Made by a program: the position numbers and the translations under genes
Notes under the pieces: generated by a model
What the model was told of the DNA's origin: nothing
Seen by the model: only the letters and a program-made list of their open reading frames with translations
Databases searched by the model: none
Assembly (NCBI RefSeq): GCF_029024305.1
Contig: NZ_CP118974.1
Coordinates: 744,001-808,000, forward strand
DNA: 64,000 nucleotides
Direction of reading: 5' to 3'
DNA from: Mammaliicoccus vitulinus
GTDB lineage: Bacteria; Bacillota; Bacilli; Staphylococcales; Staphylococcaceae
Shown here: positions 34,976-43,261 of the stretch, in pieces
Numbering within the stretch: position 1 is the stretch's first letter
Layout: each line of letters opens with the position of its first letter

Positions 34976-36457
34976 ATGGTAAATTGGACACGTGAAGAAA
35001 GATATACAAAACTATCAGATATATCTGAAGAAGCATATCATGAGTTACAAGAAAAAGTTAATCAATCAAAATGGCGCCAAACTTTTCACATTCAACCAAA
35101 GACCGGATTATTAAATGATCCAAATGGTTTAGTTTATTACAAAGGCAATTACCATATTTTTCATCAGTGGTTTCCTTTAGGAGCAGTACATGGATTGAAG
35201 TATTGGTATCATTATACGAGTAAAGACTTAACTCATTTTAAAGACGAAGGAATTGCGCTATCTCCAGATACAGAATTTGATAGTCATGGTGTATATTCAG
35301 GTAGTGCTTTTGAATATGATGGCAAATTACATTTAATGTATACAGGTAATGCTAGAGATGATGAATGGAATAGAAAATCATCCCAAATGGTCGCTGTCCA
35401 ACAAGAGGATGGGACTTTTAAAAAGTTTGAAAATCCTGTAATTCACGACACTCCAAATGGTTATACTGAACATTTTAGAGATCCAAAAGTGTGGCATGAA
35501 AACGATAAGTATTATGCGATTTTTGGTATTCAAAGAGACAACGAAACAGGTACTGCAGTTGTCTATGAATCAGATAATATTAAAGAATGGACTTTAAAAA
35601 GCGAAATTCAAACAGATTTACAAAATTTCGGTTATATGTGGGAATGTCCTGACTTATTCAAATTAAACGGAACAGATGTGTTTATCTTTTCACCGCAAGG
35701 CATCGAACCAGAAAACAATCAATTTGAAAACATTTACCAGTCTGGCTACATAATGGGCGATTTTAATATTGATACTTTAAAATTTAACCATAAGAATTTT
35801 GTGGAATTAGATCAAGGCTTTGATTTTTATGCACCTCAAACTTTCTTAGACGAAAATGACAATAGAATTTTAATAGGTTGGATGGGACTTCCAGAAATTG
35901 ATTATGCTACAGACGAAGAAGGTTGGGCACATTGCTTAACAATTCCGAGAGTGTTAACAATTGAAAATGGAAAGTTAATGCAAAGACCTATAAAGGCTTT
36001 AGAAAATTTAAGAACAAATAAAGAAACAGCAGAAGGTTATGCGAATAAGCACTCTGTTAAATTACATCCATATGAAGGTAAACAATTTGAATTAATGATC
36101 GATATTCTCGAAAATGAAGCAACCGAAATATATTTTGATGTAAGAGTATCGAAAAAATGTTCGACACAACTAATTTATAATACAAAAACGAAGCAGCTAA
36201 CATTAGAGCGTTTCGAAAGTGGTATCGTTAGTGAAGCGGTTGATAAAACAACACGTACAACAACTTTAGATCAAGATTTGAAACAGTTAAGAATCTATAG
36301 TGATACTTCAAGTTTAGAAATCTTTGTAAATGATGGGGAACGTGTGTTAACAACTAGAATATTCCCTGACGAAAATGCAGTGAACTTCAGAACATCAACA
36401 GAATCAGGACAAGTATATTTGAAGTTTACAAAATATGACTTACAAATAAATCATTAA
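34976..36457 (+). CDS. scrB: sucrose-6-phosphate hydrolase (GH32)
   Basis: 493 residues. Splits sucrose-6-phosphate after phosphotransferase uptake; no sucrose PTS gene is in this window. Five-bladed propeller with nucleophile aspartate in LLNDPNG, HFRDPKVW (the RDP motif) and acid/base glutamate in WECPDLF; a beta-sandwich domain follows from about residue 340. The start at 34976 (MVNWTREERY) is 7 bases after AAGGAG and matches the S. aureus N-terminus; an ATG at 34970 is too close. Confidence 0.94.
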   Translation: MVNWTREERYTKLSDISEEAYHELQEKVNQSKWRQTFHIQPKTGLLNDPNGLVYYKGNYHIFHQWFPLGAVHGLKYWYHYTSKDLTHFKDEGIALSPDTEFDSHGVYSGSAFEYDGKLHLMYTGNARDDEWNRKSSQMVAVQQEDGTFKKFENPVIHDTPNGYTEHFRDPKVWHENDKYYAIFGIQRDNETGTAVVYESDNIKEWTLKSEIQTDLQNFGYMWECPDLFKLNGTDVFIFSPQGIEPENNQFENIYQSGYIMGDFNIDTLKFNHKNFVELDQGFDFYAPQTFLDENDNRILIGWMGLPEIDYATDEEGWAHCLTIPRVLTIENGKLMQRPIKALENLRTNKETAEGYANKHSVKLHPYEGKQFELMIDILENEATEIYFDVRVSKKCSTQLIYNTKTKQLTLERFESGIVSEAVDKTTRTTTLDQDLKQLRIYSDTSSLEIFVNDGERVLTTRIFPDENAVNFRTSTESGQVYLKFTKYDLQINH

Positions 36458-36463
36458 TATATC

Positions 36464-36499
36464 AAAACACTTGTTGTAAATATTCAACAAGTGTTTTTT
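36464..36499 (+). terminator. terminator after scrB
   Basis: AACACTTGTTG pairs with CAACAAGTGTT across TAAATATT, followed by T5. The 145 bases from here to the next gene hold no further feature I can support. Confidence 0.88.
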
Positions 36500-36644
36500 A
36501 TAATTAATTTAAGTTGTAAGAATTATGAATAAGTTATTACAAAATATTAATTCTGTGTAACATATGGTATTAAAGCATAGAAAACAGCTAATTTATCCTT
36601 TATACTTGAAATATTAATAAACGTAAAGGAGGAGAAGAACTTTT

Positions 36645-37760
36645 ATGAAGGTATTAAAAAATTCAATCATTTCATCATTATTATTATCTTCTATGGTGTT
36701 AGGTGTATCTTATGGAAATGATTCTCTTGCGTCTGAAACATCACATACTAAAATAGAAGATACTTCTCCTAAAATAACTGAAGAACAATCTGATCAAATA
36801 GTAGAAAATAAACAAGACTCTAAAAAAGAAACATCTACAGAGGAACCGAGTACAGAAGAACCAAGCACTGAAGAACCAAGCACTGAAGAACCAAGCACAG
36901 AGGAACCAAGCACTGAAGAACCAAGTACAGAAGAACCAAGTACGGAAGAGCCAAACACAAGTGAGAAGCCAAGCACTGAAGAACCAAGCACAGAGGAACC
37001 AAGCACTGAAGAACCAAGTACAGAAGAACCAAGTACGGAAGAGCCAAACACAAGTGAGAAGCCAAGTACTGGAGAACCAAGTACAGAAGAGCCAAACACA
37101 AGTGAGAAGCCGAGTACTGAAGAACCAAGTACGGAAGAGCCAAACACAAATGAGAAGCCGAGTACTGAAGAACCAAGTACGGAAGAGCCAAACACAAGTG
37201 AGAAGCCGAGTACTGAAGAACCAAGTGGGGGAAGCAACAACAATCAATCACCACCACCTAACAAATCAAATGGTGGATCTCCTTCATCTGAAGAGCCAAA
37301 ATCCAGTGAATCAAATGCTGGTGAATATGATTATAATGAACAAAATATAGAACAATATAAACCAACGATGCCATCATATCCAAATACTGATGACTTTGGA
37401 GATACTTATTATGACGATCAACAATATGCTGATGAAGAAGAGCCAAAGTTTATCCCTGGTCATGCTGAAGCATATTACAACAAGTTGGATGAAGATGTGT
37501 TGAACTTGGTTACGAGTAAAGTAGGAAGCAGACCTGATTTAGCGCATCCAAAGTTTGAAAAGACATCTAAAACTAGTGAAACGACATCTGTTAATGATGA
37601 TAATAATACAAAAACAACTTCAACGACATCCGAAAGCTTTGAAACAGCTTCTGATAAAAAAGATGTTTCTAAACCTTTAATCATTGGCATTTCTATAGCA
37701 ATAGTCATTGTGTTAGGTTCAATTATTGCATTCTTTATGAGAAGAATTATTAAATCTTAA
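36645..37760 (+). CDS. SdrH-like membrane-anchored surface protein with EPST repeats
   Basis: 371 residues. Signal peptide about 1-30 (KNSIISSLLLSSMVLG), then a low-complexity region of EPSTE-type units (about 64-200) with interspersed NTSEKPST, then an acidic Y/D-rich stretch and a conserved-looking segment (GHAEAYYNKLDEDVLNLV), and a C-terminal membrane helix (about 344-364) ending MRRIIKS. There is no LPXTG motif, so it is likely membrane-anchored, not sortase-linked. This layout, and the place between scrB and mroQ-groESL, recall staphylococcal SdrH, though the repeats differ from SD. Function unknown. Confidence 0.7.
   Translation: MKVLKNSIISSLLLSSMVLGVSYGNDSLASETSHTKIEDTSPKITEEQSDQIVENKQDSKKETSTEEPSTEEPSTEEPSTEEPSTEEPSTEEPSTEEPSTEEPNTSEKPSTEEPSTEEPSTEEPSTEEPSTEEPNTSEKPSTGEPSTEEPNTSEKPSTEEPSTEEPNTNEKPSTEEPSTEEPNTSEKPSTEEPSGGSNNNQSPPPNKSNGGSPSSEEPKSSESNAGEYDYNEQNIEQYKPTMPSYPNTDDFGDTYYDDQQYADEEEPKFIPGHAEAYYNKLDEDVLNLVTSKVGSRPDLAHPKFEKTSKTSETTSVNDDNNTKTTSTTSESFETASDKKDVSKPLIIGISIAIVIVLGSIIAFFMRRIIKS
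36837..37229. repeat. 15-bp coding repeats in the SdrH-like gene
   Basis: GAACCAAGCACTGAA-type units encode EPSTE in tandem, with 33- to 48-bp higher-order blocks containing EPNTSEKPST. The repeat keeps open frames on the opposite strand, which are artefacts. Unit number is expected to vary between strains. Confidence 0.9.
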
Positions 37761-37821
37761 TTAAGGTAACTATATTTGTGAAAATGAAAGAGTCTGGGAT
37801 ATAAATACCTAAACTCAAAAT

Positions 37822-37868
37822 AAAAGATCTCTTCATCAGGCTATTTCCTAGTGAAGAGATTTTTTTTT
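37822..37868 (+). terminator. terminator after the SdrH-like gene
   Basis: AAAGATCTCTTCA pairs with TGAAGAGATTTTT around an AGGCTATTTCCT-type inner stem. Nearly the same stem recurs at 43164 and 46209. Confidence 0.8.
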
Positions 37869-37880
37869 ATATTAAATCTT

Positions 37881-37977
37881 ACGATTTTGAAAGTGCATGC
37901 TTGCCTAGGGGTATGGTTCGAGCCTGTAGTCTCTCTCGCATACGATTCCCTCAGGCGTCAGCACTTTGCAAAATCGT
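37881..37977. repeat. full copy of the dispersed long-hairpin repeat
   Basis: ACGATTTTG.AAAGTGC and GCACTTTGCAAAATCGT form the outer stem of a 97-base hairpin containing GCATGCTTGCCTAGGGGTA and CTCAGGCGTCAGC. It is the reverse-oriented relative of 60694-60787. The stretch from here to 38053 otherwise holds only the remnant of the 51-bp repeat. Confidence 0.88.
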
Positions 37978-38109
37978 GAGGAATATCTAAGTGAAATTAG
38001 GGTTACGGTGTTCAAAGAGTGCTGTGGCAAAATCGCACGAAGACTCAGAAGATGAACTGCACCCTGTCAAGTAGACAACTAAAAAATGAAATTTGGGCTG
38101 TCTTCATAT

Positions 38110-38853
38110 TTAAGCTATGAGGGCAGCCATTTTTAATGTAATTCGATCTTCATTAAAAAACTTAATGTATTGATTGATACTATGCTTTGCTTTATCAATA
38201 TTTTCAAAACTATGCATCTTACTTCCTTTAAATAATTCGCTTTTTATTATGCCCCATACATTCTCCATAGGTCCATTATCAATGCACTTGCTTACACGAG
38301 ACATACTTTGAATCATGCCGTTTTCTTTTAAAATCTCTTTGAATGATGGACTTGTATATTGATAGCCTCTATCACTATGCAATAAAATACCCTTGGTATT
38401 TTTGCCTCTTATTGCTTTTTTTATGGTTTTAAATACAAACTCATTATTGTTGGATAAATTGATTTCATGACTGATTATTTTTTTACTACCAAGATCATAA
38501 ATTGCACTTAAATAAGCTTTCTGCCCGGTTTTCAATCTGAATTCAGTCACATCAGTTAACCATTTTTTATTTGGAACTGTTTCATTAAATTCGCGATTAA
38601 GTACATTTTCTGCGACATAGAAAGGTGTGCTCTTTATATATTTCTTTCGCTTTCTTCTGATAACAGCTTTTAAACCTATTTGTTTCATTAGTCTGTATAT
38701 ACGTTTGTGATTAACTTTTTTCTGTAGCTTTAATCTAATATAAATGTATATACGTCTATAACCATAAATGCCTTCATACTTATTAAATATATCTATGATA
38801 TCGCCGATTAATTCTTTGTTTTCCTGTTCTAATCGTGGTGCCTTTCGGCTCAT
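38110..38853 (-). CDS. IS3-family transposase OrfB (DDE catalytic part)
   Basis: 247 residues from the first ATG, but the frame is open upstream to about 38997, and that upstream part (VWLCQVLEISRASYYKW) is the normal OrfB N-terminus. So it is made as an OrfAB fusion. The DDE triad is in WLTDVTEF, LLHSDRGYQY and PMENVWG; HTH_21 (IFNKYEGIYGYRRI) precedes the integrase core. A -1 slippage heptamer A-AAA-AAA followed by G lies at 38997-39003 in the orfA frame. Confidence 0.9.
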   Translation of the reverse strand: MSRKAPRLEQENKELIGDIIDIFNKYEGIYGYRRIYIYIRLKLQKKVNHKRIYRLMKQIGLKAVIRRKRKKYIKSTPFYVAENVLNREFNETVPNKKWLTDVTEFRLKTGQKAYLSAIYDLGSKKIISHEINLSNNNEFVFKTIKKAIRGKNTKGILLHSDRGYQYTSPSFKEILKENGMIQSMSRVSKCIDNGPMENVWGIIKSELFKGSKMHSFENIDKAKHSINQYIKFFNEDRITLKMAALIA

Positions 38854-38921
38854 CCACTTATAATAACTCGCTCTAGAAATTTCTAGTACTTGGCATAACC
38901 ATACTATTGGATAAGTATCTT

Positions 38922-39647
38922 TTAGCGATTTGACCGTTTTGTACGATGCTTCTTGCCTGATTTTTGTTTCATCAACTGCCTCTCGATCTCTTCCTCTTTT
39001 TTTAATACTTCGTTTTCCATTTCTAAATATTTATTTCTTTCTTCAAGTGCTTTTATACGCGCATTCAACTCTTCTTCTGGTGTCATGATGCTTTGTGGCT
39101 TACCTTTACCTCGACCATCAATAAGACCATCTTTACCATGTTCTTTATACTTTTGAATCCAACTGTAAAGTTGGCTATATTTTAAATTGAATTTTTCAGA
39201 AGCTTCTTTGTACGTTATATTGTGATCTAAGCAGTATTTTACAATCTCAATTCTTTCTTCTAATGTCGTTTTTTTAGGATTCACGATATACACCTCGGGT
39301 TCATGTGATTTATTTTTCTTACCCTCAGTATACTGAATTATCCACTGACGTACAGTTGATTTACTTCTTATGTTATATCTAATAGCTAAACCTTCTAGTG
39401 AAATACCTTTGTTTAAATAATCTTGAGCTACCTTCTCTTTTAACTTCCTTGAATATTTGGGTCTAGAAGCATGTGGTATTAGAATATCTATCCCGTGTTC
39501 AAGATACATATGATATTTGTATCTTAATTCTTTAGAATTATAGTTCAAATCAAGTTTTCTTAAAGCAGTTTCAAAACTATAACCATCCTCAACTATTTCA
39601 AATAATTTTAAAAATGTCTCAACAGATAACTTTATTTTTCTCTTCAT
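38922..39647 (-). CDS. IS3-family transposase OrfA (DNA-binding part)
   Basis: 241 residues, long for OrfA and typical of the IS150 subgroup. Two helix-turn-helix regions (about 75-105, GISLEGLAIRYNIRSKSTVRQW; and 130-160, ITYKEASEKFNLKYSQLYSWI) are followed by a leucine-zipper-like coiled coil (ARIKALEERNKYLEMENEVL). The ORF continues past the slippery site to a lysine/arginine-rich end, which would be the product without frameshifting. Confidence 0.9.
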   Translation of the reverse strand: MKRKIKLSVETFLKLFEIVEDGYSFETALRKLDLNYNSKELRYKYHMYLEHGIDILIPHASRPKYSRKLKEKVAQDYLNKGISLEGLAIRYNIRSKSTVRQWIIQYTEGKKNKSHEPEVYIVNPKKTTLEERIEIVKYCLDHNITYKEASEKFNLKYSQLYSWIQKYKEHGKDGLIDGRGKGKPQSIMTPEEELNARIKALEERNKYLEMENEVLKKEEEIERQLMKQKSGKKHRTKRSNR

Positions 39648-39706
39648 ATATAAAAACTCCCTTCAAAGTTTTGTTTTTAACTGTCTACTTTGAAGGGAGC
39701 ATATCA

Positions 39707-39870
39707 AGATATCGTGCGATTTTGGTAAAAACTGGATAAAACGCACGAAGACTCGAAAGATATCGTGCGATTTTGGTAAAATCTGGGTAAAACGCACAAA
39801 GACTCAAAAGATATCGTGCGATTTTGATAAAATCTGGATAAAACGCACGAAAACTCAGAAGATATTGTCC
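39707..39870. repeat. 51-bp tandem hairpin repeat, three copies and a partial
   Basis: Units start at 39707, 39758 and 39809, with a partial unit from 39860. Each carries TCGTGCG-TTTT and AAAA-CGCACGA arms that can fold. A partial unit (AAAATCGCACGAAGACTCAGAAGAT, ending 38053) lies on the other side of the IS, so the element split the array. Confidence 0.9.
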
Positions 39871-39898
39871 GAAAAATATTGAAGTTCTATATAAGTCA

Positions 39899-41599
39899 TT
39901 AGAATTTAGATTGATCAATCTTTTTAGTAGCTTTATATAAGTGTTCTACAATTGATTTTACTGTTCCATTTTTAAATGGAGACTGTAAATTAACGGATTT
40001 AATAATATCTACAAATGATTGAGAACGGCCGATTTGACATATTTTTAAATAGTCAGACCACGCTTGATGTTCATCATTTTCCTGTTTGATATAAAATTGC
40101 ATTGCACAAATTGTTGCTAATGTATAATCAATATAATAAAACGGTGAGGCAAATATATGACCTTGTCTATGCCAAAAGGCACCATTTTCTAAATGTTGTA
40201 TACCGTCATAATCTACATTTGGTAAGTATTTATTTTCTAAGTCAGACCAAATATGTCTACGTTCTTCAGGTGTCATCTCTGGATTTTCATACATATAATG
40301 CTGAAATTCGTCGACAGCTACACCATATGGTAAAAATTTAATATTATCCTCTAAATGCGATAGCTTGAATTTATCAGTGTCTGCTTTGAAAAATAAGTCC
40401 ATCCAAGGATATGTTAAGTACTCCATACTCATTGAGTGAATCTCACAAGCTTCTGATGTAGGGAAGTAATACTCTGGCACCGAATATTTTAAGCTTTCAA
40501 AAACTTGAAAAGCATGACCAGCTTCATGAGTCATAACTTCAATATCACCTTGTGTACCGTTAAAATTTGCAAAGATAAATGGTGATTTGAAATCATTAAT
40601 AATTGTGCAATAGCCACCACTTTCTTTACCTTTCTTAGCTTCTAAATCAAATAGTTCTTTATCAATCATAAAATCTATAAACTTAGCCGTTTCATCAGAA
40701 CGATTGTGATACATTTTTCTAGCATTTTCAATTATTTCATCGGTTGAAATGCGTGGTTTAGGAGACCCGGTTTTAAAAGTGAAATTTTGGTCGTAAACTT
40801 TTAACTGGTCAACGCCTATACGTTTAGCATGTTGTGCGTTGATCGTTTCAGTTATTGGAACGACATATTCTTTTACTTGTTCTCTGAATACTTTTACGTC
40901 TTGTGCGCTATATCCTATTCTTTGCATACGATCATACCCAAGTTGTACAAAATTGTCATAGCCCAATTTCAAAGCAATTTCATGTCTAACTTTAATTAGT
41001 TCGTCATATATACGATCAAAATCTTTTAAGTGTGTATTAAAAAATTGTTCTTTCGTATTATAAGCTTCTCTTCGTATATTTCTATCTTCGTTGATTAAAT
41101 ATTTGCTGAACTGGGCTAAGTTTAAATGTTCACCTTTGTATGCAATGTCTGCTGATGCAATTAACTTATCATATTCACTAACCAATTTATTTTCTTTAAC
41201 GAGCAAGTCGTTGATGGAAGGTTGATAAGTATTTAAAGCAACTTCAGCTAGAGAAAATAATTGCTGACCGAAGTGTTCAATTAATGCTTCTTTATATTTC
41301 GAATTTAGTAATGATTGATAAAATAAATTATCTAAATGTTGTATTCTAGGCATGTTCTCATCAAAAAAATCTCGCTCATTGCTATAAAATTCATTGTGAG
41401 TGTCAATAGATGCTCTTATGTAGGCAATATTAAAATGAGTATCTGTGTGATTTCTTATTTTGTTTATGTCGTTTATTGTTTCTATTGCTTCATCAAGCGT
41501 CGTTGCGTGATCGAATTTTTTTAATAATGTTTTAGTTTGTTGCGCTTTCTTTTCAATATTGATTTGTTCGTATTCATATTCTTTAAAAGTTACTGTCAT
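39899..41599 (-). CDS. M3 family oligoendopeptidase (PepF-like)
   Basis: 566 residues. Cytoplasmic zinc peptidase that trims oligopeptides. The HExxH motif is in MTHEAGHAFQVFE (about residue 335), with the third ligand glutamate in YFPTSEACEIHSMSME. The N-terminal helical half begins MTVTFKEYEYEQINIEKKAQQ. GGAGG precedes the ATG. It is single, read towards the tandem array and the IS. The precise subfamily (PepF or a PepF-like M3) is not decided. Confidence 0.88.
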   Translation of the reverse strand: MTVTFKEYEYEQINIEKKAQQTKTLLKKFDHATTLDEAIETINDINKIRNHTDTHFNIAYIRASIDTHNEFYSNERDFFDENMPRIQHLDNLFYQSLLNSKYKEALIEHFGQQLFSLAEVALNTYQPSINDLLVKENKLVSEYDKLIASADIAYKGEHLNLAQFSKYLINEDRNIRREAYNTKEQFFNTHLKDFDRIYDELIKVRHEIALKLGYDNFVQLGYDRMQRIGYSAQDVKVFREQVKEYVVPITETINAQHAKRIGVDQLKVYDQNFTFKTGSPKPRISTDEIIENARKMYHNRSDETAKFIDFMIDKELFDLEAKKGKESGGYCTIINDFKSPFIFANFNGTQGDIEVMTHEAGHAFQVFESLKYSVPEYYFPTSEACEIHSMSMEYLTYPWMDLFFKADTDKFKLSHLEDNIKFLPYGVAVDEFQHYMYENPEMTPEERRHIWSDLENKYLPNVDYDGIQHLENGAFWHRQGHIFASPFYYIDYTLATICAMQFYIKQENDEHQAWSDYLKICQIGRSQSFVDIIKSVNLQSPFKNGTVKSIVEHLYKATKKIDQSKF

Positions 41600-41711
41600 A
41601 GTAGTACCTCCTTATTAAAAGCATTATAACATTATTCATTTAATCATTACTTGAAAATTGCGAAAAATAGGGAGTGGGCATATAATAATGTTTGAAAAGA
41701 GGTGTATTTTT

Positions 41712-43142
41712 ATGACTAAAAATAATGAGCAATTATCTTTAGAAGTAGCAGCATTAACAAGAGAAACGAAAGAACTAGGAATTCCCATTATGATTGTATT
41801 TGAAGGTGTTCCTGCATCAGGTAAGACGAGGCTATCTAACGAACTTTTATTAACGCTTGATGCTAAATACACACATTTTATACCGACGAAATCACCTTCA
41901 GAAGATGATCTTAGATATCAATTTTTGCAGAAATATTGGAATAGTTTACCATCAAAAGGTGATATCAATATTTACTTTAGAAGTTGGTACGCTTACTTTA
42001 TAGAATATCAAGAAAACAAAATAAAACATTCTATATATAACAAATATCATGATTTGAAACGACAAATACAAGATTTTGAATCTATGATTAAAGATGATGG
42101 ATATGAAATTATTAAGTTTTATATTGAAATTAGTGATAAAAAAAGAAGAGAACATTTAAGAGAAATGAAAGATAATCCGTTAACAAGCTGGAAAGTACAA
42201 GAATACGAAAGTGCTATTCAAGATGATGTGTATCATAAAGAAATGCATAAAATCTTAAAAGAAGCACCTAAAGATGAATGGAAAATTATTGATTATACTG
42301 AGAAAGATGAAGCTATAAATTTAATGTACAAACATATTAGAACACGTTTGAAAGAAGCCATTAAATTACATAAAAAGAAAAACAAAGTCATTGATGGTGC
42401 TTTTACTGATCATTTTAATTCTGAATTACTCCATCAATCTATTGAGAATATAAATAAAAAAACTTATAAATCATTAGTAGGTGACTTACAAGATAGATTA
42501 AAAGAACTGCAATTTGCATTGTATGAAAGAAAGATTCCTTTAATATTAGTTTATGAAGGTATGGATGCAGCTGGTAAAGGTGGCAATATAAAAAGAGTCA
42601 GAGAAAAATTAGATCCGACGGGTTATGAAGTAAATGCAATTAGTGCACCAACAGATGTTGAACTTAATCATCATTATTTATGGAGATTTGCGAAAGATAT
42701 GCCAAGAAGCGGACATATCGAAATTTTTGATAGAAGTTGGTATGGCAGAGTGTTAGTTGAAAGAGTAGAAGGATTTGCAACGAAAGACGAATGGCAACGT
42801 GCTTATCAAGAAATTAATCAGTTTGAAAAAATGTGGACGGACGAAGGGGCAATTATATTAAAGTTCTTTTTAACTTTAGATAAAGATGAACAATTAAGAA
42901 GATTTAAAGAAAGAGAAGAATTACCTGAAAAACAATGGAAAATTACCGATGAAGATTGGCGTAATCGTGAAAAGTGGGATTTATATATAGAAGCAAGTCA
43001 TGATATGATTGAAAAAACAAACACTGATTATGCGCCATGGTTAATCGTACCAGCCGACAATAAAAAATCAGCAAGAATTGAAGTGTTAAAGTATATCATT
43101 AAAAAATGCGAAGAAGTGCTATGGGGAGTTAAACAATATTAA
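41712..43142 (+). CDS. PPK2-family polyphosphate:AMP phosphotransferase-like kinase, two domains
   Basis: 476 residues with two PPK2 domains, the layout of polyphosphate:AMP phosphotransferases that make ADP from AMP and polyphosphate. The C-terminal domain (about 255-476) has YEGMDAAGKGGNIKRV, DRSWYGRVLVERVEGF and FKEREELPEKQWKI. The N-terminal domain (about 25-230) keeps a P-loop (FEGVPASGKTRL) but lacks the DRSWYGR motif (RSWYAYF instead), so it may be structural. The ATG at 41712 follows AGAGGTG; the frame from 41658 precedes it without a ribosome site. Confidence 0.85.
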   Translation: MTKNNEQLSLEVAALTRETKELGIPIMIVFEGVPASGKTRLSNELLLTLDAKYTHFIPTKSPSEDDLRYQFLQKYWNSLPSKGDINIYFRSWYAYFIEYQENKIKHSIYNKYHDLKRQIQDFESMIKDDGYEIIKFYIEISDKKRREHLREMKDNPLTSWKVQEYESAIQDDVYHKEMHKILKEAPKDEWKIIDYTEKDEAINLMYKHIRTRLKEAIKLHKKKNKVIDGAFTDHFNSELLHQSIENINKKTYKSLVGDLQDRLKELQFALYERKIPLILVYEGMDAAGKGGNIKRVREKLDPTGYEVNAISAPTDVELNHHYLWRFAKDMPRSGHIEIFDRSWYGRVLVERVEGFATKDEWQRAYQEINQFEKMWTDEGAIILKFFLTLDKDEQLRRFKEREELPEKQWKITDEDWRNREKWDLYIEASHDMIEKTNTDYAPWLIVPADNKKSARIEVLKYIIKKCEEVLWGVKQY

Positions 43143-43163
43143 ATATCGATAGATTCAAAAATA

Positions 43164-43208
43164 TAAAAAATCTCTTCACTAGGCGATAACCTAATGAAGA
43201 GATTTTTA
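43164..43208. terminator. bidirectional terminator between the PPK2 and CPBP genes
   Basis: AAAAATCTCTTCA pairs with TGAAGAGATTTTT with an inner TAGG/CCTA. The genes on its two sides converge here. It is followed on the minus strand by the GGGAT-type box (43209-43240) that accompanies other terminators. Confidence 0.82.
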
Positions 43209-43261
43209 ATTTTGAGAATGGGTCTTTACATCCCCAATCTGTTTGAATACTGTTATAAATT

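Larger units (their letters stand above)
38054..39705 (-). mobile_element. IS3-family (IS150-like) insertion sequence
   Basis: About 1.65 kb with orfA and orfB read on the minus strand. The imperfect terminal inverted repeats are TGCACCCTGTCAAGTAGACA (38058-38077) and the complement of TGTCTACTTTGAAGGGAGCA (39682-39701). AAGAT flanks the element at 38049-38053 and 39706-39710, and joining the flanks restores a unit of the 51-bp tandem repeat, so the outer boundary is well supported, though 5 bases is longer than the usual 3-4 for IS150-like elements. It appears complete and recent. Confidence 0.88.

Noticed and set aside
36741..37257. Three long antisense ORFs opposite the SdrH-like gene with repeats such as WFFSTRLL or SSVLGSSVLG.
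   Set aside because: They arise because the 15-bp repeat keeps all frames open; no starts with ribosome sites and the coding strand has a signal peptide and normal ends.
37640..37760. LPXTG cell-wall anchor for the SdrH-like protein.
   Set aside because: The C-terminus has a membrane helix and basic tail but no LPXTG or variant before it.
39685..39918. A 77-codon minus-strand ORF with FYPDFTKIARYL-type repeats.
   Set aside because: It is a translation of the 51-bp tandem hairpin array.
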